Origin: Girardinichthys multiradiatus
Lineage: Eukaryota; Chordata; Actinopteri; Cyprinodontiformes; Goodeidae
Length of the DNA: 64,000 bases
Direction of reading: 5' to 3'
Assembly: GCF_021462225.1 (NCBI RefSeq)
Contig: NC_061817.1
Span: forward strand, 2,410,095 to 2,474,094
Positions 1-16,800 of the stretch are shown here, piece after piece. Each line of letters opens with the position of its first letter. Positions within the stretch are counted from its first letter, which is position 1. Below the pieces are notes generated by a model. It was not told where the DNA came from. It ran no database searches and worked only from the letters and a program-made list of their open reading frames with translations. A program made the translations under genes and the position numbers.

Positions 1-2
1 AC

Positions 3-6272
<6,270 letters not shown>

Positions 6273-6714
6273 ACTTCTACTGCAGTCTGATCCTGGATCT
6301 GATGGCTGCTCTCTAGGACTCTGTGCCTGACGGGCTCTGAGAGCAAAACCTAGCTTCTCTTTTTTTTCTTTACTAGGTCGTTGTTCTCCATAATCTACGG
6401 CCTGCAGCCTAAACATACAGTATGTGGCCTGGGTAGTTCAGGCACATACTTTTAAAGAAACAGAATTTCATTCCTGTAGTGTAAAAAAATATGACCCAGA
6501 AAACACGTACTGACCATAGACCTCAGCAGACACCTTTTATCCTCCATACAGCCAGTTGATGAATTCTGAGAAAAACTCAAGTGTTTGATAACTAGATATT
6601 TATGGAAGTAAAGGATGAAAGTAAAAAAACTGAACCTCCTGAAGGTTACATGAGCTCCACAAGACAGCTGCTGAAAATACCTTCAGGAGTGGAATTCTTG
6701 TTATTCAGGTTTCT

Positions 6715-6720
6715 AATAAA
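6715..6720 (+). promoter_or_regulatory. Candidate polyadenylation signal of clpp
   Basis: AATAAA about 440 bases after the clpp stop codon, followed by a T-rich stretch. It is the first canonical signal downstream, so the 3' UTR probably ends near 6735-6750. No transcript evidence is available. Confidence 0.5.
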
Positions 6721-6739
6721 GACAATTTTTGACCACAAA

Positions 6740-7772
6740 TGTCTCTATTTGATCCATACGTTTCCTCCTGACCCTGGTAACCGAAAACACTGAAATTTAG
6801 GGTCTTAAAAAGTCTCACACTTTTATAAAAAAGTTTAAATAACACCAAAATGTTTCATACTAGGCCTTTAATAGCATATGGTTATGTCATAAATGAGTAT
6901 GTTTTTTCATGTTTCCTCCATTCCTGGTGGCATTCGTTTGCAGTGAGAGACGTTTGATCAAACTGACCATTGTAAAATACAGAATAATAGGCTGATTAAA
7001 CACATGATGTGATTTAACATTTAACTAAAACTGTTCCAAAAGGAATATTTCTCACACAAAATAATACCTTTAGGTGAACTAATTTATATGAACTTTGAAG
7101 ATGAATCAATTGAGGTTCGTTTGGGTGAACATCTGCCTAGATTCCCAGTCACCCAGGACATGACCATCCTAAGTGATTAAACAGAAGGCAACTGCTGGGT
7201 TAATTCTAATTTATGTGGACCTATTACTTTCTCCTCATGTCAGGCACATATAATGCAAAGAACTCCCTTATTAAAAACAGAGTTTGTCATCTGCACAAAC
7301 AGTTTTTTCTAACTGAGCAGTCTAAACAGTTATTTTCAAATTATTTATGGCGATAATTATTCATGACTGAAACACGCTTGTTTATTTTTTTTATGTGAAA
7401 CTGATCCTTAAATGATTTTAAATTCTCATGCTTGACTATTATTAAAATTATAGTTTTGATGTTTAGATGCATTTTCAAAGTGTTGTGAGGGTTTAAGGAG
7501 CATAGAATGAGATTTGAGCAGACTGCAGATATGTGGTTACTTACTCTTTACAGCTTTAGCAATGAAAATCAGTTTTTCTTTAGTGATAATGACCATGCTG
7601 CAAGCCCACTGACACACTGCACGGTAGTTCAGTGGTAGTTCTCTGTAATTTGCTTAGTTCTGACTGTGTGTATGCATGGATGTTTGTCCTGTGATGGACT
7701 GGCATCCTGTTTAGGGTGAATTTAGTTTCATTCAAAAATTATTTAGTAATCCCAAAAGAAAATTAAATAACA
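6740..7772. other. Intergenic stretch downstream of clpp
   Basis: AT-rich with no coding potential. A fragment at about 7660-7725 (tttgtcctgtgatggactggcatcctg) resembles the 3' tail of fish L2-type LINEs or SINEs. Nothing else was recognised. Confidence 0.5.
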
Positions 7773-10700
7773 TTTTTTTTTGCGTCCTCTCCGGCAGAGT
7801 AGCGCTCAGAATTGTTGTCTGAGTTCCAAGAAGAAGCCCAACAGATTTACTTTCACAAGTGGAGCTTTGCAGCTTTAATGAATCCTTAAATCTCTGCTTG
7901 ATATTTATAAAAGAAACCTAATTAGAAACTGCTTTGGGATTATTTCAATTATGGACACGGAGACAGAAACAAAAAGGAAAAAATAAGCACAAAGAGAGAG
8001 AGGTGGGGCAAAAAGGAAAAAGGGGGAGAAGGAGAAAAGAATGGAGGAGAGAAAGGAGGATCACGAAATTACAAGATAACACCCTGCTTGTGGAGCTTTT
8101 TAACCACCTCGGTGACTTCAGCCTGGGTGATGAAAGAGTCCAACCCCGAGTCCCCAGCCTCTGTTTCCACCACGGAATGCGTGATGGCAGGATTGAGGAG
8201 ATCCTCGAAGTACTCCTTCCACCGCCCGATAATGTCCTCAGTTGAGGTCAGCAGTCTCCCGCCCCCACTATAAACAGTGTTGGCGAAGCACTGCTTCCCC
8301 CTCCTGAGGCGACGGACGGTTTGCCAGAATCGCTTCGAGGCCAACCAGTAGTCCTTGTCCATGGCCTCACCGAACTCCTCCCAGGTCCGGGTTTTTGCCT
8401 CTGCCATAGCCCGGGCCGCAGCACGCTTGGCCTCACGGTACCCATCAGCCGCCTCAGGAGTCCCACAAGCCAACCACAGCCGATAGGACTCCTTCAGCTT
8501 AACAGCATCCCTTACTGCCGGTGTCCACCACCGGGTTCTGGGATTGCCGCCGCGACAGGCACCGCAGACCTTACGGCCACAGCTACGGGCAGCAGCATCG
8601 ACAATAGATGCGGAGAACATGGTCCACTCGGACTCTATGTCTCCAACATCCCCACAATCTGGTCGAAGCTCTCCCGGAGGTGGGAGTTGAATACATCCCT
8701 GGCCGAGGGCTCTGCCAGGCGTTCCCAGCAGACCCTCACTATGCGCTTGGGCCTGCCAAGTCTGTCCGACTTTTTCCTCCTCCAGCGGATCCAACTCACC
8801 ACCAGGTGTTGATCTGTGGACAGCTCAGCCCCTCTCTTCACCCAAGTGTCCAAAACATGCGGCTGAAGGTCTGATGATACGACAACAAAGTCGATCATCG
8901 ACCTCCTGCCTAGGGTGTCCTGGTGCCAAGTCCACTGATGGACACCCTTATGTTTGAACATGGTGTTCGTTATGGACAATCTGTGACTAGCACATAAGTC
9001 CAATAACAAAACACCGCTCGGATTCAGATCGGGGAGGCCATTCCTCCCGATCACGCCTCTCCAGGTGTCACTGTCGTTCCCCACGTGGGCGTTGAAGTCC
9101 CCCAGCAGAATAATGGAGTCCCCAGGAGGGGCACTATCCAGTACCCCCGACAGGGACGCCAAGAAGGCCGGGTACTCTGCACTGCCACTCGGCCCGTAGG
9201 CTGAAATGATAGTCAGAGACCTCTCCCCAACCCGAAGGCGCAGGGATACGACCCTCTCATCCACTGGGGTAAACCCCAACACGAGACGGCTGAGCTGGGG
9301 GCAACAAGCAAACCCACACCAGCCCGCCGCCTCTCCCCGTGGGCCACTCCAGAGTAGAACAGAGTCCAACCCCTCTCAAGGAGACGGGTTCCAGAGCCCA
9401 CGCTGTGCGTGGAGGCGAGCCCAACTATTTCTAGTCGATATCTCTCGACCTCCTGCACAAGCTCAGGCTCCTTCCCCCCCAGCGAGGTGACGTTCCACAT
9501 CCCTAGAGCCAGCCTAAGCATCCGGGGATCGGGCCGCTGAGGTCTCCACCTTCGTCCACCACCCAATCCTCTTTGCACCGGTCCCTCACGGTTCCCCCTG
9601 CAGGTGGTGGGCCCACTGGGGGATGGCCTCGCGTCTCTCGTTCGGGCTTGGCCCGGCCGGGTCCCGCGAGGAGCAACCCGGCCACCAGGCGCTCTCCGAC
9701 GAGTCCCGACCCCAGGCCTGGCTCCAGGGTGGGACCCCGGCTCCGCCGTACCGGGCGACGTCACGTGCCTCGATATTTTATTCTTCATGAGGGATTCTTC
9801 CTCCACATCGAGAGGAGCCAGTTGAGGTGGCTCGGGCATCTATACCGGATGCCTCCTGGACGCCTTCCTCGGGAGGTGTTCCAGGCACGTCCCACCGGGA
9901 GGAGGCCCAGGGGACGGCCCAGGACACGCTGGAGGGACTATGTCTCTCGGCTGGCCTGGGAACGCCTTGGGCTCCCCCTGGAGGAACTGGAGGAGGTGTC
10001 TGGAGAGAGGGACGTCTGGGCGTCTCTGTTGAGTCTGCTGCCCCCGCGACCCGGTCCCGGATAAGCGGAAGACGACGAGACGAGACCCTGCTTGTGTGGC
10101 CTTGAAATAGGCCCCACATTTCATGGGGGGCCTAAACTGATCCAGGAGAGGGAGCAGTCCCAAGACCCACCCTGACAAAAAACAAGCACACACAGTCACG
10201 ATCACACATTCCCACCCTCATGCATACACATAAAAACACTCACACCCATGCACCCAACGTAATGACAAACAACAATGGACGTTGTACACTCACTCACACT
10301 TCCCATACATACTCTATACTCCCAGGTCAAGGTGCCAATACCCCATAGGGGCAACAGGACCCAGGGCAACAGGACCCAGGAGGTGGTCCCTTTCCCTCCG
10401 GAGGTGGAGACAGGCAGACCGCCCCATCACCAGCTCAGATTAGTGCTGGCACTGCCCGAACCTGAGCGACCCAGACCCCGACCCTAGTCCCCAACGACCC
10501 CCATCCTCATCCGGAGAGGGGGCCATGTACAAAAGAGGGATCTACCTGGTCCAAATGAGCCCTCCAACTAGTGCCGCCACAGGATCAAACAGTCCCAACC
10601 CCCCAATGAATTTTGATCTCAACCCTATAAGCCCCCCACCCCCCATGAACCCCAACATGAATTTCCCTACTGGGCCACCCCGAACCAGAAAACAGATATC

Positions 10701-11330
10701 AAACACATGTCCCCGAACCCAAACGGCATGAATCACCTCCCCACAGGGGCATACCCACACAGCACAAGCACCCCGGCTGCAGCCTGCCCCACACCAAGAC
10801 AAGGGCCCCACGCAATGCCACCCTAGCCTCTGCCCACAGGCGCAACAGGGCAGACACCACCGAGTATCGCGCCCACAACGGAACCCCCGATCCCACACCA
10901 AGACAGCACAAACTCACCTGGCAAGAGAGGTCCCCGGCCAGTGGCAAGCACCCAGGGCCAACGTCCCCCACCACGCCCCCCGCAACCACACAAACACACC
11001 ACATCACCGACACTGCAACAATAGCCCAGGGAAAAACATTATCCAGCTCAGCTCTACCATCGCCGCTCCCCCCCCGCACCCCACAGACTGCAGCCCCTTC
11101 ACGCCACCCTCTAGCTGCTGCCTGGTTCATCCCCCCCGGACACAACAGCCAGCAGAGCAGCACGCCGCCAAGCCTGCCCAACCATCCGGCAAGCGCCAGC
11201 AGCCCCAGCCCACCAGTCCATGACAGAGAAGCATGCACAGCATGCACCAGCTGAGTAACCGGGCCGGGCAGTCCAACCACTCCAGGTTCCAAGCACAACC
11301 CGCCAGCTGCGGGTTAAATGTTGTAACTTC
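7773..11330 (-). repeat. Poly-A-tailed G-rich retroelement copy R1, interrupted by a LINE
   Basis: Read on -, the unit ends in poly-A (poly-T at 7773-7781 on +). Its two parts, 7773-8092 and 10097-11330, match the second copy at 48476-51170 block by block. Shared stretches include 'gttgtctgagt(t/g)ccaagaagaagcccaacag' and 'aaactgatccag...cccaagaccca'. The upper part is strongly G-rich on -, with many short runs of G, like LINE-1 3' regions. Its long frames look compositional, not conserved. The 1992-bp insert at 8093-10084 is a separate LINE. The element class is inferred; no reverse-transcriptase domain is included. Confidence 0.6.
8093..10084 (+). mobile_element. 5'-inverted (twin-primed) non-LTR retrotransposon
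   Basis: Two parts of one LINE type lie head to head. About 9785 down to 8093 reads on -: an apurinic-type endonuclease (GMWNVTSLGG, then [12 protein letters not shown], then [13 protein letters not shown]) continuing to a broken junction at the codons for EVTEVVKKL before the reverse-transcriptase core. About 9785 up to 10084 reads on + and encodes the element's C-terminal end (RSQLRWLGHLYRMPPGRLP, then RPRTRWRDYVSRLAWERLG, ending PPRPGPG), followed by a short ACGAG-rich tail. The 12-base direct repeat accctgcttgtg sits at 8081-8092 and 10085-10096. An inverted 5' part, missing middle and target duplication are the signature of twin priming. Frames in both parts are shifted or broken, so it is inactive. 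Confidence 0.85.
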
Positions 11331-11334
11331 TATT

Positions 11335-11830
11335 ATACTAGTTTCTTCAAAGAACTGAACCTCTCATCCTTTGTCTCCTGGAGATAAAGACCAGCCAGCG
11401 AACCCGACACCCCACCCTCCGCTCTAGTTGAGTGCCATCTAATTTAGTGAGTGCATGGTTAGCAGCTGATGAACAGGAATGTGGAAGAAGTATGTTTAGT
11501 CTTATAAGCATTAAGTACCAAGTTTAGCTTGGCCAAAGAACATTGAATAACTGAAGTGCAGACTGAAGAGTATTAATTGTAAAGATGCTGCATCATCAGC
11601 ATAAAAAAATAACTAATAACCAAATTCACTTCTTTACAGAACCTTACTAAAAAAGCACCAGAGGCTCACACTAGAGCTGAGAAACATCAACATAAGTAGA
11701 CACATAAGTAGTACATGTCACTTGTTGGCAAGTTAAATCAAAGTCATTAGATAGCATAGTTATGAAGTCAACCTAGCATTTTTTCGTACATCATACGAGT
11801 TCAAAATGTAAAGTTATAATGGTCTTAAAA
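11335..11830. other. Unassigned intergenic sequence
   Basis: AT-rich sequence between repeat R1 and an L2-type tail. No gene, clear repeat or RNA was recognised. Confidence 0.4.
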
Positions 11831-11834
11831 AGTC

Positions 11835-12125
11835 CATGCATCCATTGTCTATACCAGCTTGATCTTGGTAGGGTCACGGAGGCGCTGGTGACTGCCATAA
11901 GGGGTCATTGGGTGAGAGGCCCTGAACAGATCATCAGTCCATCACCGGACAACACACCACACCCATATTAGAGCAAGTTAAGAGCAGATTAGAGAGAGCC
12001 ATTACCCTAACATGATGTTTTAGGCTGGTGGAGGAAGTCTGGGTGCACATGTACAAGGAGAACATGCAAACTCCATGCAGAAAACCTGCAGCCTTGGATC
12101 TAAACCCAGGTTCTTCTTGCTGCAA
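11835..12125 (-). repeat. L2-type LINE or SINE 3' end
   Basis: Contains the recurrent fish 3'-tail elements 'catccattgtctatacc', 'tcattgggtgagaggccctg', 'tcagtccatcaccggacaacac' and 'aggagaacatgcaaactccatgcag'. The motif order suggests the parent element reads on -. No open frame. Confidence 0.65.
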
Positions 12126-12252
12126 TTGGTTTGGGTTTCTTAAAGAAACCCTTAGAATTCTCTGTTTTGCAACAAAGGTTAGAAAAATCTAATTTATTTA
12201 GAAACAAACATCCTTTGCTTCCCCCTTCCACCTGTGTGTCTCAAGAAGTCAA

Positions 12253-13041
12253 GTGAAGATGCAACTGGAGAGACTGAATCAGAATAAGGGTGCAGGTCCA
12301 GATCATGTCAGCCCTAGAGTCCTGAAGGCCTGTGCAGAGCAGCTCTGTGGGATTCTGCAGCACCTCTTCAACCTTAGCCTGGCCCAGAAGAAGGTTCAGG
12401 TGTTGTGGAAGACCTCCTGTCTTGTTCCGGTACCAAAGAAAACTCACCCATCAGTCCTCAATGACTATAGACCTGTTGCTCTGACATCTCACATCATGAA
12501 GGTCCTAGAGAGACTCCTGTTGGCCCACCTGAGTAAGCAAACAGTAAACCATCAGGACCCCCTTCAGTTTGCTTATCGCTGTGGAGTTGGAGTTGAAGAT
12601 GCCATCATACACCTGCTTCAACAAACCCACTGTCATCTGGACAAAGCCAGCAGCACTGTGAGGATCATGTTCTTTGATTTCTCCAGTGCATTTAATACAA
12701 TCCAACCTGATTTGCTTTGTCAGAAACTCCAGAAGACTCAGGTGGAGGCCTCAACAATCTCCTGGATCAAAGACTACCTGACAAACAGACCACAGTTTGT
12801 GAGACTGAAGGGTTATGAGTCTAACCAGGTAGTCAGCAGCACAGGAGCACCACAGGGGACTGTACTCTCACCATTCCTTTTCACTCTGTACACCTCAGAC
12901 TTCCAGTACAAGACAGACTCCTGTCATCTGCAGAAATACTCGGATGATTCTGCAGTTGTGGGGTGGATCAGAGATGGACAAGAAGCTGAGTACAGGAAGG
13001 TGGTGGACCGCTTTGTTGCATGGTGTGTTCCTCCTTGCAGA
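12253..13041 (+). pseudogene. Reverse-transcriptase fragment of an L2/CR1-group LINE
   Basis: One uninterrupted + frame of about 263 codons covers the core of a non-LTR reverse transcriptase. It contains NDYRPVALTSHIMKVLERLL, then MFFDFSSAFNTIQPD (motif A), GAPQGTVLSPFLF (motif B) and KYSDDSAVVGW (motif C; the usual YADD alanine is serine here). It stops abruptly after DRFVAWC, where a Tc1 fragment is joined. The N-terminal endonuclease and the 3' end are absent, so this is a dead fragment despite the open frame. Confidence 0.85.
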
Positions 13042-13552
13042 AAGGCGGAGGTAGCGGTCCTGCTGCTGGGTTGTTGCCCTCCTACGGCCTCCTCCACGTC
13101 TCCTGGTGTACTGGTCTGTCTCCTGGTAGCGCCACCAGGCTCTGGACACTATACTGACAGACACAGCAAACCTTCTTGCCACAGCTCGCATTGATGTGCC
13201 ATCCTGGATGAGCTGCACTACCTGAGCCACTTGTGTGGGTTGTAGAGTCCGTCTCATGCTACCTCGGGTGTGAAAGCACCACCAACATTCAAAAGAGACC
13301 AAAACGTCAGCCAGAAAGCATCGGTACTGAGAAGTGGTCTGTGGTCCCCACCTGCAGAACCACTCCTTTATTGAGTGTGTCTTGCTAATCGCCAAAGATT
13401 TCCTCCTGTTGTCTTTTCCATTTACACAACAGCTGTGAAATTGATTGTTAATCAGTGTTGCTTCCTAAGTGGATAGTTTGATTTCACAGACGTTTGATTT
13501 ACTTGGAGTTATATTATGTTGTTTAAGTGTTCCCTTTATTTTTTTGAGCAGT
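13042..13552 (-). pseudogene. 5' half of a Tc1-like transposon
   Basis: The terminal repeat reads on - as CACTGCTCAAAAAAATAAAG from 13552, flanked by TA at 13553-13554. The transposase start follows on -: [20 protein letters not shown], then [20 protein letters not shown] (helix-turn-helix). The frame breaks near 13042, where sequence passes directly into the LINE fragment. The catalytic half and other terminal repeat are missing, so the junction at about 13041 is probably a deletion that removed parts of both elements. Confidence 0.8.
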
Positions 13553-13600
13553 GTATATACAAACCACCAATAATCTTCCAAAATGTTGCAAAACAAACAC

Positions 13601-13606
13601 TTTATT
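13601..13606 (-). promoter_or_regulatory. Candidate polyadenylation signal of the ALDH3B gene
   Basis: AATAAA on - (tttatt on +), about 270 bases beyond the stop codon at 13873. It lies just outside the Tc1 fragment, giving a short 3' UTR. Confidence 0.5.
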
Positions 13607-13872
13607 GTCCTCCTAAATTGTATTTCAGTGTAAAAAGTTTCTATTTGGTCTTAAATTCTCACATCCATCTTCATCATGTTGCCTTTAAAAGGAATTTACA
13701 CTGATATAATCCATTCTTTAACTCCCTAAATCAGCCGTCAACCTGTTATCAGATGTTAACCCTCACACTGCCACTTAATCCTGAGGTGGGACCTGATGGC
13801 CATCAAAAAGCTGGCAGACACCAGAGATGATCTCTCCATACAGATACAGTAAAACAAGCCACACAGACTGTA

Positions 13873-16800
13873 TTACATCAGTGAACAGCTGCTTTGCTGA
13901 GACGTGGTCCAACGCAGCCATTTCAACTTGTCTTCAGTGTAAGGTGGATACCGCAGGGTATTGAGTCTCTCCAAACCCCAGCCTCGGATCAAGCAGGCCC
14001 GTCGATGACTGAACGTCTCAAAGCTCCAGCGGCCATGGTAGGAGCCCCAGCCACTGGCCCCTGGAGGGACGTGGGAAAAACGTTTAAGTTAGTTAAACAT
14101 ATTATTGTCTGACAAAATAAATCTAAAACAGTTTCTAATGAATTCTATGATGCAACTTGCAACTGACTGCAGTGCTTAATTATATTTAACATAATTTCTT
14201 TTGCGTCTGTAAAGTCCCAATGGCACTGCTGCCTCCACGCATCAGGCTGTAGCAGAGGGCCAGAAAATACATATTTTCCAGAAAATTAGACTCCAATCTG
14301 CATTTAAATACAAACATTTTCCCATTCTTCATTCGCTCTTTCCATAATTACTGAGACCTGGAATACTTCAGTCAAACTCCAGCCTGTTTAGGAACCCGGG
14401 CAAAATGTCTTAAAGCCACGTTGTCCACTGCTGCCATGAAAGCCAGTTAAGACCACCTCAGGCCATCACAACCTCAATGCTGGTTATATGTTTGTTAAAC
14501 TTAGGGCTTCAGGATTAGTGTATTAGTTTCTGTCCAGGCAGCATTTCAGTTTAACCCCCAACACCTTCAGTTTTCTACAAACCTCAGGCTTCCTGAAAAA
14601 CTCAAAATAAAAGCTTACTTGGACAGAAGCCTGAGTTTGTGTTTGCCCGCGCTGTTGCCCTCAGATCCAGTTTGAACTTACTAGAGCCAATATCATAGCA
14701 GTCAGTAGGAGACAGAGGCTCAGCAGTGGGTTAACTGACACATACCTACACCTCCGAAAGGCAGACCAGGAAGGGTCATATGAACAATCCCATCATTAGA
14801 GCAGAAGCCCCCACTGCTGGTCTTCTCCATCACCGTCTTCACCACCTTTGACAGGAACAACAAAGTTATCTTCATTTTTACATGTGTTTGAAGCTTTCAA
14901 CAGGGAGCCTTAAGAGTTCTTGTCCTTACAGAGGATTCGTCAGAGAACACATAGAGGGCCAACGGCTTTTCATGACGATTGACAAATTCAATGCTCTTCT
15001 CCAGTTCCTCCACAGTGAAAATAGGCAGAATAGGGCCAAAGATCTCCTCCGCCATCAGGGCATCATCTTCCCCTGCATCCACCACCACTGTGGGAGCTGA
15101 AGAAGAACAAAGACTTCATTTTTGCATTAAACTTAAACTCATCAGTAGAATTATTTTTTCTTCTTACCATCAACTTTTAAAAATGATTCTTTGAACATTT
15201 CGAATGTTTATTTCTGAGCTCTCCTGTGCATCAGTAAACATGGTCCTGAGTTAGCCATTCAGACGATATGATATGAATAAATGTTTGAAAAGTTTTATTA
15301 TGACACGTCAGCAGGTTGCTGCTGATGAGTCTGATGCTTTCAATCATTCACTAAACACCAGTTAAAGAACGTCTAGGCCCACCTATGTATTTATCCTCCT
15401 GGTCGCTCTCTCCTCCAATAACAACCTTCCCTTTGGTCTGTTCAAGCAGCTTCATCAGACGAGTGAAGTGCCGAGCAGAGACAATCCGGGACAGGTCGGG
15501 ACACTTCTGGGGCTCCTTTCCGTAGAACTGTTCCAACACGCTGGACAGTGCGGGCAGCAGGGCGTCCCGGGTAGCTTCTGTGCACAGCACGTAGTCTGGA
15601 GCCACGCAGCTCTGGCCAGCATTAAAGAACTTTGCCCACACTAAGCGGTGAGCAGCAGCTTGGATGTTTATCCGCCCATATATGAGGCAGGGACACTTGC
15701 CGCCCAGCTCCAAAGTTACTGGTGTCAGGTAAACAGAGGCTGCCTGCACAACGCTTCGGGCCACAGCTTGGGAACCTAAAGGAAAGAGTTAAATGTCAGA
15801 GGTCAAAGCAGAAATGGCTGCACCATTTTTATGGCAAATGGTAAAAGGTCTGCACTTATACAGCTTTTCTAGTCTGCCAACACATCAAAGCTTTACACTG
15901 GTACTGGTGAGAAATGTATATGAACTCATCATGGGCATCAGTATCAGATTACTTAAAGATGTACTTAAACTGGTGTTTTTCCAGGTTAGAAGGATCATCT
16001 AAGAATTTTGAAAAACAACACCTTGGTGCAAATGTTTGAAATTATTGTGGATTTTCTCCAATCCACACAGGTTCTCCATATGCATACATGCTCAGCTATA
16101 TACATACACCTCACTGTCCTGTTGGAACCCCCGACTGTGTCCAAGTTTCAACCATCTGAGCCAAACTGTCACCCTCTGATGAAAGTATATCAGTTAGAAT
16201 GATTAGAATCACGAATAATCCAGGTAGCATGAAGGTTTAAGCCCTTCATATCCTGCCCAGAGTCAACGTGGTCACCAGGAAAGACGCACATGCTCACAAA
16301 TCAACAGCTTCAAGCTCGACTGAAATTTGCACCTGCCCATATGAACATGCCAAATGTCTTCTGGAGAAAAGCGTTGTGGTCAAACGAGAAAAAGAGTGAG
16401 CTTTTAAGCAATAAAAAAAATGTGGAGGAGTTTAAAGGGAGGCTTCAAACCTAAGAACACTAGCAACTGTCAAGCATGGGGCTGGTAGCATCATGCTGAG
16501 GGTGTGGGTAAGGCTGGAATTTTGAAGGAACATTACCTCATAATTCTTCAACCTAACCTAAAATCAACACACACAGTACAGACCAAAGGTTTGGAGACAC
16601 CTTCTCATTCAAAGAGTTTTCTTTATTTTCATGACTATGAATATTGTAGCTTCACACTGAAGGCATCAGAACTATGAATTAACACATGTGGAATTATATA
16701 CTGAACAAAAAAGTGTGAAACAACTGAAAATATGTCTTATATTCTAGGTTCTTCAAAGTAGCCACCTTTTGCTTTGATTACTGCTCCACACACTCTTGGT

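Noticed and set aside
9573..10064. A 163-codon + frame with RPRGRPRTRWRDY as a possible host gene
   Set aside because: It is the C-terminal end of a LINE reverse transcriptase, with non-LINE sequence in front from the inverted half.
10699..11298. A 199-codon frame on - rich in Cys, Gly and Trp
   Set aside because: G-rich composition in repeat R1; the matching region of copy R2 does not keep the frame.
12253..13194. A 313-codon frame taken as one protein
   Set aside because: The last ~50 codons come from antisense Tc1 DNA fused to the LINE fragment at about 13041.
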